Below are positions 51,719-59,098 of a stretch of 64,000 bases of DNA, in pieces (within the stretch, counting starts at the first letter, position 1; every line of letters starts with the position of its first letter). The stretch lies in the NCBI RefSeq assembly GCF_006542275.1, contig NZ_CP041217.1:434001-498000 (forward strand), given 5' to 3'. The notes beneath the pieces were generated by a model. That model made no database searches and was not told the origin of the DNA. It saw nothing but the letters and a program-made list of their open reading frames with translations. The position numbers and the translations under genes are program-made. This DNA comes from Saccharibacillus brassicae (GTDB taxonomy: Bacteria; Bacillota; Bacilli; Paenibacillales; Paenibacillaceae).

Positions 51719-52156
51719 TCAGCCGCAGCCGCACGAGCCGCCGCTTCCGCAGCCGGATTTCGGCAGCGGGTTGTTGCCCGGCACCTTGATGCTCGAAGAC
51801 ACGGAATACGCGATCGTCTCCGACATTTCAAAGAGCAGATCGTCCAGCGCTTTTTCGGCGGCCTGGAACCGGGCTACGGCTTCGATCTCTTCCATCGCCC
51901 GCTCCACTTGTTCGACTTCTTCTTTTGCCGCGTGGTAGTTCGGATGGAAATGCCCGAACCGCTGCGTTTCTTCGAACAATTCTTTTCTGGCGTTCAACTC
52001 CACGATGAGCCGCCGCACTTCGGGATGCTCCTGCATCCGTTCGCGCCAATATAAATAATCAGCAACTTCGACGGAACCGTTGATCATATCGCCCAAATCA
52101 TATGCGTTCATGAGCACGCGGGCCATGTCGACTGTCTCAATCTCCGATACGCTCAT
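51719..52156 (-). CDS. ylbF: YlbF, RNase Y-complex subunit
   Basis: 145-residue YlbF/YmcA-family (DUF964) helical protein: DLGDMINGSVEVADYLYWRERMQEHPEVRRLIVELNARKELFEETQRFGHFHPNYH. The C-terminus has a cysteine cluster (SGCGSGGSCGCG) that in the Y-complex (YlbF-YmcA-YaaT) helps bind a 4Fe-4S cluster. The complex tunes RNase Y specificity and so competence, sporulation and biofilm genes. It starts at the ATG at 52156 and is followed by ylbG. Confidence 0.93.
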   Translation of the reverse strand: MSVSEIETVDMARVLMNAYDLGDMINGSVEVADYLYWRERMQEHPEVRRLIVELNARKELFEETQRFGHFHPNYHAAKEEVEQVERAMEEIEAVARFQAAEKALDDLLFEMSETIAYSVSSSIKVPGNNPLPKSGCGSGGSCGCG

Positions 52157-52219
52157 TAGGTCATCTCGCTTCTATACGCAAACTCTGCCCGTTCCCACCC
52201 GGGAAGGGCAGGTACGAAT

Positions 52220-52248
52220 ATCATAGCATAACCCCGTACAGGATGTAA
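52220..52248 (-). promoter_or_regulatory. Sigma-A promoter of ylbF-ylbG
   Basis: Minus-strand TTACAT (52243-52248), 17 bases, TATGAT (52220-52225), with a TG one base before the -10 (extended -10). Confidence 0.7.
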
Positions 52249-52312
52249 GCCTTTAACAGAAGAGGATGAGTTACAAAAAGTCTCTCCCGAACTCGCCGAA
52301 TCCGCCGTTTGT

Positions 52313-53482
52313 TTACGATTCGTCGGCCAGCGCCGATTCGGCCATAGCGATCAGCAGGGCAGCCGACGCTTTCATCGCCGATTCGTCGAAATCGAATTTC
52401 GGGTGATGATGCGGATACACGAATCCCTTTTCGGTATTGCCCGCTCCGACGAGCATGAAGCAGCCCGGACGCTCGCGTACGTAATAGGCGAAATCTTCGG
52501 CCGGCATGAGCGGAACCGCCTTTTCGACCGCAAAGCCGGGCAGCGCCGCGGGTGCAACCCGGAAAAACCGCTCCGCTTCGGACTCGTGGTTCACAAGGGC
52601 CGGATACCCGACCAAATAATCCACTTCCGCCGAAGCGCCGTACGTCTCGGCCACCTGCCGGCTCATGTCTTCGATCCGCCGGCGAATCAGCGCTCTCGTC
52701 GCTTCGTCGAACGTGCGCACCGTGCCGGTGATCCGCGTCTTCTCCGCCACGACGTTCTGCGCGAAGCCGCCGTTGATCGTTCCGATACTGAGCACCGCGG
52801 GCCGCAGCGGATCGACCGAACGGCTGACGACCGTCTGCAGCTGCATGACGAGCGCCGAAGCGGCGACGATGCTGTCCACCGTCTCGTGCGGCATGCCGCC
52901 GTGGCCGCCGCGTCCCGTAATGTCGATAAAAAATTCGTCTGTTGACGCCATCATCGGTCCCCCGGTCGACGCGACCGTTCCGACCGGAAGCGGCGTCCAC
53001 AGATGCACGCCGTATACCGCGTCCACGCCATCCAGCGCGCCGTGCTCGATCAGCGGCCTGGCGCCGCCCGGGCACACTTCCTCGGAAGCCTGGAACAGCA
53101 GCCGCACTTCCCCGCGCAGCGCCGCGCGGCGCTGCGCGAAATAGCGCGCGACGCCGAGCAGCGCCGCCGTATGCCCGTCATGGCCGCAGGCGTGCATGAC
53201 GCCGCTGCGCGTCGACGCGTAGTCCGCGCCGCCTTCTTCTTCGATCGGCAGCGCGTCCATGTCCGCGCGCAGCGCCACAGTGCGCCCCGGCAGCGCGCCC
53301 CGCACCGTGCCGATCAGTCCGTGCCCGCCGAGATCGCGCCGGACTTCGACCCCGAACGCCTCCAGCTTGCCGGCGACGAAGTCCGCCGTTTCCTGTTCCT
53401 TATAAGACAATTCCGGATGGCGGTGCAGGTGCCTGCGCCATTCCACCATCTCCGCGAATCCGTGTTCCACCGTTTCGTTCAT
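52313..53482 (-). CDS. M20D-family amidohydrolase
   Basis: 389-residue metallopeptidase of the M20D group (hippurate hydrolase, N-acetyl-diaminopimelate deacetylase, aminoacylase). Motifs: WRRHLHRHPELSYKE, ALRADMDALPIEE, the metal site GVMHACGHDGHTAALLG, catalytic LLFQASEEVCPGGA, dimerisation GRGGHGGMPHETVDSI, and PLMPAEDFAYYV with HHPKFDFDE. It removes acyl groups from amino acids; the exact substrate is unclear. A deacetylase for lysine synthesis is less likely, because dapD-like genes are not adjacent. Confidence 0.92.
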   Translation of the reverse strand: MNETVEHGFAEMVEWRRHLHRHPELSYKEQETADFVAGKLEAFGVEVRRDLGGHGLIGTVRGALPGRTVALRADMDALPIEEEGGADYASTRSGVMHACGHDGHTAALLGVARYFAQRRAALRGEVRLLFQASEEVCPGGARPLIEHGALDGVDAVYGVHLWTPLPVGTVASTGGPMMASTDEFFIDITGRGGHGGMPHETVDSIVAASALVMQLQTVVSRSVDPLRPAVLSIGTINGGFAQNVVAEKTRITGTVRTFDEATRALIRRRIEDMSRQVAETYGASAEVDYLVGYPALVNHESEAERFFRVAPAALPGFAVEKAVPLMPAEDFAYYVRERPGCFMLVGAGNTEKGFVYPHHHPKFDFDESAMKASAALLIAMAESALADES

Positions 53483-53604
53483 CTTTTCAGGTCCTTTCCG
53501 TGTGGCCTCAAGCTCGCCCGTTTATAAATGGGGACCGCCTGCTTGTCCCGCCTGTTCGTCATTGTAGCAAAAAACAAAAGCGAAGCCCATCGTTATGAGA
53601 GGTC

Positions 53605-53633
53605 TTGCACCTCCCTTTCAAAGCGACTATGAT
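53605..53633 (+). promoter_or_regulatory. Sigma-A promoter of the FtsW-family gene
   Basis: TTGCAC (53605-53610), 17 bases, TATGAT (53628-53633), 114 bases before the ATG. Confidence 0.7.
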
Positions 53634-53746
53634 GAAAGATGAAGTTTTGACGCCTGTTCGAACACCGCAGCCGGCCTTGCGCCTTGCCCGACTCTTTGCA
53701 CACATAAACGGCGCTCTTGCAGCGTCCGCCGAAGGATTGAACTTAC

Positions 53747-55021
53747 ATGAGCACAGTAAAAAAGAATGGGACAGGCCGTACCGGCACCAAGACGCAGACA
53801 AGATCGCCCAAAGCGCCGCCCGATTTTCAACTTTTGATCCTGACCCTGATCCTGACCGGCTTCGGCCTGCTGATGGTCTTCAGCGCCAGTTCCAGCTTTA
53901 CGCTGCTGGGCAGTAAATTCGACAACGATCCGTTTTATTTTGCGCTGCCCCAGTTTCAATACGCGCTGCTCGGCATCGTCGTCATGCTGGTCGTCATGAA
54001 TATCCCGTACAAAAATTTCAAGCGATTGTTCGTTCCGCTGTTCCTACTGACCTTCCTGCTGCTGATCGTCGTGCTGTTCACGCCCGCGATCAACGGGGCG
54101 CACAGTTGGATCAGGATTGGCCCGCTCACGCTTCAGCCGACCGAACTGGCGAAGATCAGCACGATTCTGTATCTGGCGGCGCTCATCTCCAAAAAAGGCG
54201 ACCGTTTCCGCGACCTGCGTTCCGGCTTCATGCCGGTCATCGTCATCGTCGCGGTCATCGCCGGACTCGTCATGCTGCAGCCGGACCTGGGCTCCTGCCT
54301 CGTGCTCGTCTCCGCCTGCATGCTCGTCATTTATGCCGGCGGGGCCAGCGTCAAGCATCTGCTCGGATCGGCGCTGATCCTCGTCACGGTACTCGCGCTG
54401 TTCCTCGGCGGACGGGAGCTGCTGACACCCAAAAGCGCGGATGAAGCCAGCGCAAGCTCCAGCTACAAAGCCGACCGGATCGAAGCTTACCTCGATCCGT
54501 TCGCCGATCCGAAAGGGTCGACGCAGAACCTGCTGAACTCGCTGATCGCGATCGGCGAAGGCGGGGCGACCGGCGCGGGCTACGGACAAAGCGTGCAGAA
54601 ATTGTCCTACCTGTCCAACCCGCACAACGACTTCATTTTCGCCATTATCGGCGAAGAATTCGGCTTTATCGGCACGGCCGCGTTCCTGCTGCTCTACCTC
54701 TACTTCCTGTGGAGAGGACTGCTCATTTCGCTGCGCTGCCCGGACATTTTCGGCACGCTGACCGGCGTCGGCATCGTCGGGCTGATCGGTATCCAGGCAT
54801 TCGTCAATATCGGCGGCGTCACGAACACGATTCCGCTGACCGGCGTCACGCTGCCGTTTATCAGCCACGGCGGCACGTCGCTGCTGATCACGCTGTTCAG
54901 CATGGGCATCCTGCTCAGCATCTCGCGCGATTCCAAAAAAGCCGCGCCGGCCGTCAAAGGACAGACGACCGAGACGGTCAGCTTATCGGAACGCCGCCCA
55001 GCATTGTACCGTTCCCGCTGA
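53747..55021 (+). CDS. ftsW: FtsW/RodA/SpoVE-family peptidoglycan polymerase
   Basis: 424-residue SEDS glycosyltransferase with about 10 membrane helices that polymerises lipid II with a partner class B PBP. Family markers: FQLLILTLILTGFGLLMVFSASS, GAHSWIRIGPLTLQPTELAKI with the region of the catalytic Asp later, the large loop with SSYKADRIEAYLDPFADP, SLIAIGEGGATGAGYGQS, SNPHNDFIFAIIGEEFGFIG and GLTLPFISHGGTSLL-like GVTLPFISHGGTSLLI. The N-terminal 25 residues are polar. The best relative by context is the vegetative FtsW (YlaO) of Bacillus, because ylaN is nearby; SpoVE is possible. GAAGGA ribosome site. Confidence 0.93.
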   Translation: MSTVKKNGTGRTGTKTQTRSPKAPPDFQLLILTLILTGFGLLMVFSASSSFTLLGSKFDNDPFYFALPQFQYALLGIVVMLVVMNIPYKNFKRLFVPLFLLTFLLLIVVLFTPAINGAHSWIRIGPLTLQPTELAKISTILYLAALISKKGDRFRDLRSGFMPVIVIVAVIAGLVMLQPDLGSCLVLVSACMLVIYAGGASVKHLLGSALILVTVLALFLGGRELLTPKSADEASASSSYKADRIEAYLDPFADPKGSTQNLLNSLIAIGEGGATGAGYGQSVQKLSYLSNPHNDFIFAIIGEEFGFIGTAAFLLLYLYFLWRGLLISLRCPDIFGTLTGVGIVGLIGIQAFVNIGGVTNTIPLTGVTLPFISHGGTSLLITLFSMGILLSISRDSKKAAPAVKGQTTETVSLSERRPALYRSR

Positions 55022-55048
55022 TGCGCGAAGGCCAAGTTGCCGCACGAC

Positions 55049-55088
55049 AAAAAAGGTTCTCCCGGTATGTCCGGGAGAACCTTTTTGC
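55049..55088. terminator. Bidirectional terminator between ftsW and the Asp23 gene
   Basis: Perfect stem AAAGGTTCTCCCGG/CCGGGAGAACCTTT, loop TATGT, T5 on the plus and T6 on the minus strand. Confidence 0.9.
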
Positions 55089-55128
55089 GTGCGGCGCGGC
55101 GGATCGGCCGCGTGCGCCGCAGCTCGCT

Positions 55129-55515
55129 TTATCGAATGCGGGACGGCTCTTCGATCGAAATGTCGTCTTTGAAGGCGACGCCTTCGACTTTGACGTTGAC
55201 TTCGATCACTTTCAGGCCGGTCATGTTCTCCACCGCTTCGCGCACGTTTTGCTGCAGCATGCGGCAGACTTCGTGAATCGGCGTCTCGTACAGCACGATA
55301 ATGCGCAGGTCGATCGCCGTCTCCAGCTGGCCGACTTCGACGATGACGCCTTTTTGCACGTTTTTCCCGCTCAGACGCTTGGCCCAGCCTTCCGACAATC
55401 CGCCGGACATCGCAGCGATTCCCGGCGTTTCGAGCGCGGCCATTCCCGCTATTTTGGCTACGACCTCGTTTGCGATTCGTACATTCCCATTGTCCAGTTG
55501 AACTTGTTCGGACAT
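55129..55515 (-). CDS. Asp23/Gls24-family protein (YloU/YqhY type)
   Basis: 128-residue Asp23-family protein: NGNVRIANEVVAKIAGMAALETPGIAAMSGG, VEVGQLETAIDLRIIVLYETPIHEVCRMLQQNVREAVENMTGLKVIEVNV. Family members are abundant membrane-associated or acyl-metabolism-linked proteins. In B. subtilis yloU sits just upstream of yloV (fakA); here the gene is 28 kb from fakA and could instead be the second paralogue. ATG at 55515 with AAGGAGG upstream. Confidence 0.9.
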   Translation of the reverse strand: MSEQVQLDNGNVRIANEVVAKIAGMAALETPGIAAMSGGLSEGWAKRLSGKNVQKGVIVEVGQLETAIDLRIIVLYETPIHEVCRMLQQNVREAVENMTGLKVIEVNVKVEGVAFKDDISIEEPSRIR

Positions 55516-55718
55516 GACCATCCCTCCTTACTTCATACCTCTATTTTAAGGGCTAACCCCCTTGCAGCGCAAATGCCGATTTTGTCTTTTTTTCGCTCCG
55601 TGATCGGTAAATCGTTTCAAGGATGCCCGAAGTGGCGTATATTGAGAATGGACTTCTTATCTTCATCTTTACATAACTGAACGAATGAAGCCGAATTTCT
55701 CAACGGAGGCCTGATCGT

Positions 55719-56873
55719 ATGAAAAAAATGCTGTCCCCCATCCTCTTGATCGTCACGTTCCTGCTCAGCGCGGCCGGACATCTGCTGCATTGGAATTCGA
55801 CGCTCGAGTTCGTGCTTTCCGCGATCTCGGTCATTTTCGTGGCCGGATTTCTCGGACGCGCCACCGAAAGCGTCGCCCATTACGCCGGGCAGAGGCTCGG
55901 CGGCTTCCTGAACGCGACGTTCGGCAACGCGGCCGAATTGATTATCGCCATCCTGCTCGTCAAAGAAGGATTGTTCGACATGGTCAAAGCGAGCCTGACC
56001 GGCTCGATCATCGGCAACCTGCTGCTCGTGCTGGGTCTCAGCCTGTTCGCGGGCGGCGTGAAGTTCAAGGTGCAGCGCTTCAACGTGCCGCTTGCGGGCA
56101 TGAACGGATCGCTGATGATCGTAGCCGTTATCGCGCTGTTCGTGCCGGCCGTATTCCTCAACACCCATTCGATCGAAGGGCTCCAGATCAATACGCTGAG
56201 TCTGATCGTGGCGGGCATCCTGATCGCCGCTTATCTCGCGTGGCTCGTCTTCTCGATGATCACGCACAAAGAGTATCTGTCCGAACCTTCGGAATCGCCT
56301 GCCGCTTCGGCGGCCACGGTCGGAAGCGGTCTTCCGGCAGGCAGCGCCCAGGCAGCTCCGGCTTCCGCGCCGCATGCCGGCGAGCCTGACGAACATGCGC
56401 CGGCCTGGTCGAAAAAGCGTTCCATTTTGTACCTCGTCGTCGCGACCGTCATGGTAGCGTTCGTCAGCGAATGGCTCGTCGGCACGCTTGAGACGTTCAC
56501 GACGCAGTTCGGGCTGAGCGAATTGTTCGTCGGTGCTTTCGTCGTCGCGATCGTCGGCAACGCCGCCGAGCACAGCGCCGCGATCATGCTCGCGATGAAG
56601 AACAAGATCGGCACGTCGGTCGAAATCGCCGTCGGCAGCAGCCTGCAAATTTCGCTGTTCGTCGCGCCGGTGCTGATCTTTATCAGCTTCTTCATGGGCG
56701 GCCTGAGCGGCACGATGAATATCGTGTTCTCGACGATCGAGATCGTCGCGATCGCCGTATCCGTGTTCGTCGCCAAGTCCATCATTCAGGACGGCGAGAC
56801 CAACTGGTACGAAGGCCTGCTGCTGATCGCCGTCTATATTATTCTCGGCGTGTCGTTCTTCATGGTCCATTAA
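55719..56873 (+). CDS. Calcium/proton exchanger (CaCA family, YfkE/ChaA-like)
   Basis: 384-residue cation antiporter with two inverted halves of five helices each. The ion-binding repeats are GFLNATFGNAAELIIAILL in half 1 and FVVAIVGNAAEHSAAIMLAMKNKIG in half 2, each with the GNxxE glutamate. The cytoplasmic loop between halves (about 185-230) is Ala/Ser/Pro-rich. It expels Ca2+ in exchange for H+, like B. subtilis YfkE. GGAGG nine bases before the ATG. No Mn2+/Ca2+ riboswitch was recognised in the 197 bases upstream. Confidence 0.94.
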   Translation: MKKMLSPILLIVTFLLSAAGHLLHWNSTLEFVLSAISVIFVAGFLGRATESVAHYAGQRLGGFLNATFGNAAELIIAILLVKEGLFDMVKASLTGSIIGNLLLVLGLSLFAGGVKFKVQRFNVPLAGMNGSLMIVAVIALFVPAVFLNTHSIEGLQINTLSLIVAGILIAAYLAWLVFSMITHKEYLSEPSESPAASAATVGSGLPAGSAQAAPASAPHAGEPDEHAPAWSKKRSILYLVVATVMVAFVSEWLVGTLETFTTQFGLSELFVGAFVVAIVGNAAEHSAAIMLAMKNKIGTSVEIAVGSSLQISLFVAPVLIFISFFMGGLSGTMNIVFSTIEIVAIAVSVFVAKSIIQDGETNWYEGLLLIAVYIILGVSFFMVH

Positions 56874-56902
56874 GCACTTGGCGCAAGAACTTGGCAGGAC
56901 GC

Positions 56903-56944
56903 AAAAAAAAGCGCGTACGGAGCGAAAGCTCCGTGCGCGCTTTT
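56903..56944. terminator. Bidirectional terminator after the exchanger gene
   Basis: Stem AAAAGCGCG..GGAGC/GCTCC..CGCGCTTTT with loop GAAA, A8 on one side and TTTT on the other. It separates the convergent ylaN. Confidence 0.85.
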
Positions 56945-56978
56945 GTTATGTCGAAGCCCGAAAGGGGCGGCAGGTCCG

Positions 56979-57266
56979 CTATTCCTTGTTGTTCAGGGCT
57001 TCGTAGAGAACCGCCAAATTGCGTTCCAGCTTGCTTACGATCTGCTTGCCTTCGGACTCGCCGACGAGGCCCGCCCGAATCGCAAAATCGACCTGTCTGG
57101 AAAACCCGTACATTTGCGTATCCAGCACTTCCTCATAGAGAGGACAGTAGCGGGTCGCCAGATTCTCCATCTGTACTTCTATCAACTTCTCGATTTTATC
57201 TGCATCTTCTTGAAGAAGATTGGCTGCCTTGATTTGAAATTGCTCTTGCACATCAGATGAAGTCAT
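56979..57266 (-). CDS. ylaN: YlaN-family protein (Fur modulator)
   Basis: 95-residue protein matching YlaN (DUF1507): KAANLLQEDADKIEKLIEVQMENLATRYCPLYEEVLDTQMYGFSRQVDFAIRAGLVGESEGKQIVSKLERNLAVLYEAL. In Bacillus and Staphylococcus it is essential under low iron and relieves Fur repression, binding Fur and possibly Fe2+. The conserved Cys in the RYCPLYEE block is present. ATG start; the upstream 160 bases contain no other gene. Confidence 0.93.
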   Translation of the reverse strand: MTSSDVQEQFQIKAANLLQEDADKIEKLIEVQMENLATRYCPLYEEVLDTQMYGFSRQVDFAIRAGLVGESEGKQIVSKLERNLAVLYEALNNKE

Positions 57267-57379
57267 ATTTTCTCCCCCCTATGCCTGAAAGTGTGGCCGG
57301 CGTTTCTACTCTAATATTAGACGAATTTAAAAGGTAATACAAGAAGCGGCTAACAAAATGTAAACGAGCACGCGGAAAA

Positions 57380-57407
57380 GCACCGCATCCGTTAGGAAGT
57401 GCGGTGC
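57380..57407 (-). terminator. Terminator of the HPr-like gene
   Basis: Eight-base perfect stem GCACCGCA/TGCGGTGC and TTTT on the minus strand, 22 bases after the stop at 57429. Confidence 0.65.
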
Positions 57408-57428
57408 CCGGCTTGTCGCTCGCTTGAA

Positions 57429-57674
57429 TTATTCCGGAGCGATGACGACGTTCAGTCCGTGTCTCTCGAACACTTCGATCATTGCCGCCTTGGCTTCTTC
57501 GGCGTCGGGGCCGATTACGTGAAGCTCATACTGTTGGTTGCTCACGAGAGTCGTGAACAGTCCGAGGATGCTCTTAACGTCGATGTACTTGTTCTCTGCC
57601 TGCAGAACGATCGAAGAAGAGAAGCGGGATGCGGTCTGCGCGATTTCGACAACTGCTGCGTTGTTCTTGGCCAT
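57429..57674 (-). CDS. HPr-like protein lacking the phosphorylatable histidine
   Basis: 81 residues. IAQTASRFSSSIVLQ..IDVKSILGLFTTLVSNQQYELHVIGPDAEEAKAAMIEVF aligns well with HPr/Crh from helix 1 to the end. The first beta strand is short or missing, and the position of the active His15 is Asn (KNNAAVVE in place of LHARPAT). The regulatory serine of HPr (Ser46) is kept as Ser35 in VDVKSILGL. So it cannot carry phosphate for the PTS but could be an HPr-kinase target or a purely structural paralogue, like Crh, which has Gln at that place. ATG at 57674 with GGAGGGA upstream. Confidence 0.85.
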   Translation of the reverse strand: MAKNNAAVVEIAQTASRFSSSIVLQAENKYIDVKSILGLFTTLVSNQQYELHVIGPDAEEAKAAMIEVFERHGLNVVIAPE

Positions 57675-57775
57675 TTGTATCCCTCCGTCCAAATCTGAAT
57701 GAATGCTTGGTTCTCACATGTTTCATGATAACTTGTATCCGCTTTCTTATCAACCGTTTTCCACACTTTTGAAAC

Positions 57776-58891
57776 TTACTTCAAATTTTCAGGATTAAGG
57801 CATTCCAGTTCGGGCACGACAAAGATGCCGTCTTTGCGGATCAAACGGTCGTCGAAATAAATTTCGCCGCCGCCGTACTCCGGCCGCTGGATCAGCACAA
57901 GATCCCAATGGATCGACGAACGGTTGCCGTTGTCGGCCACTTCGTACGCTTGTCCCGGCGTAAAATGCAGGCTGCCCGCGATCTTCTCGTCGAACAGCGT
58001 GTCCTTCATCGGGGTCAGGATATACGGATTGAATCCGATCGCGAACTCGCCGATATGGCGTGCCCCTTCGTCCGAGTCGAGAATGTTGTTCAGCTTGTCC
58101 GTGTCGTTCGCGGTCGCTTCCACGATACGGCCGTTCTCGAAGCGGAACGTGACGTTCTCGAACGTGATGCCATTATAGACGCTTGCCGCGTTATAGGCAA
58201 TCGTTCCGTTGACGGAATTGCGTACCGGCGCCGTATACACCTCGCCGTCCGGAATGTTCGCCGTACCGGAACATTTGATCGCGGGGATGTTCTCGATCGA
58301 GAAGCTCAGGTCCGTGCCCGGCCCGACGATGCGGACGTTCGACGTCTCGTTCATGAGCTTCTGCAGGGAATCCTGCGCGCGGTCCATTTTGGCGTAATCG
58401 AGGTTGCATACGTCGAAGTAGAAGTCTTCGAACGCCTGCGTGCTCATATTGGCCAACTGGGCCATGCTGGCGCTCGGATAACGCATGACGACCCACTTGG
58501 TGCGCTTGACGCGCTGCTCGCTATGGACCGGATGGTTGTAGAGCGCGTTGTACATCTTCATCTTCTCTTCCGGCACGTCCGCCAATTCGTTGACGTTTTC
58601 GCCCGAGCGGATTCCGATATAGCCCTGCATCTGCTTCATCCGGTTCAGGTCCGTATCCGCCCACGTGCGGATCATCTCTTCGGTCGCGTTCATGAGCAGC
58701 GTGCGCTGCACCCTTTTGTCCGTCAGCTGCACGAACGGGTTGCCGCCCAAAGCGCTGATCTCTTCGACCACCGCCTGAAGCAGGTCGCGTTCGGGGCCGA
58801 TCATCTCGACCAGGATGTTCTCTCCGGGCTGGACGTTGACGGAATAGCCCGCCAGCGTTTTCGCCAATTTCTGTACTCTAGGATCACGCAT
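57776..58891 (-). CDS. M29-family aminopeptidase (AmpS/PepS-like)
   Basis: 371-residue metalloaminopeptidase. Family M29 motifs: QPGENILVEMIGPERDLLQAVVEE, GYIGIRSGENVNEL, RTKWVVMRYPSASMAQLANMSTQAFEDFYFDVCNLDY, IPAIKCSGTANIPDGEVYTAPV (metal ligand Glu), GRIVEATAN, HIGEFAIGFNPYI (His/Glu ligands), SIHWDLVL (His and Asp). Start at the ATG at 58891 with GGGAGGA upstream; 50 earlier open codons are non-family sequence. Cytoplasmic release of N-terminal amino acids from peptides. Confidence 0.93.
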   Translation of the reverse strand: MRDPRVQKLAKTLAGYSVNVQPGENILVEMIGPERDLLQAVVEEISALGGNPFVQLTDKRVQRTLLMNATEEMIRTWADTDLNRMKQMQGYIGIRSGENVNELADVPEEKMKMYNALYNHPVHSEQRVKRTKWVVMRYPSASMAQLANMSTQAFEDFYFDVCNLDYAKMDRAQDSLQKLMNETSNVRIVGPGTDLSFSIENIPAIKCSGTANIPDGEVYTAPVRNSVNGTIAYNAASVYNGITFENVTFRFENGRIVEATANDTDKLNNILDSDEGARHIGEFAIGFNPYILTPMKDTLFDEKIAGSLHFTPGQAYEVADNGNRSSIHWDLVLIQRPEYGGGEIYFDDRLIRKDGIFVVPELECLNPENLK

Positions 58892-59039
58892 GCTGTCTGT
58901 TCCTCCCGGGGATCGGGGACGGGCGTAACACCCGCAGCCCGCTTGAATTGAACGACGGTCAACAAAAGCGCCGCCGATAGCACTCCCATTGTAGCACTTC
59001 CCCCGCTTGAAGTCATCGCGCTCGTTTTCTTTTCGGCAC

Positions 59040-59071
59040 AAAAAAGCCCCGAGCGGCGGCAGCCGTACGGG
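59040..59071 (-). terminator. Terminator of the diguanylate cyclase gene
   Basis: Minus-strand interrupted stem CCCG-CGGC/GCCG-CGGG and T6, 28 bases after the stop at 59099. Confidence 0.7.
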
Positions 59072-59098
59072 ACATTTTCGTGCATGGAGCCGGAAACT

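Noticed and set aside
55614-55640. Sigma-B-like promoter upstream of the calcium exchanger (GTTTCA with GGCGTAT)
   Set aside because: The -10 differs from GGGTAT and the spacing must be stretched to 15, so the match is no better than chance.
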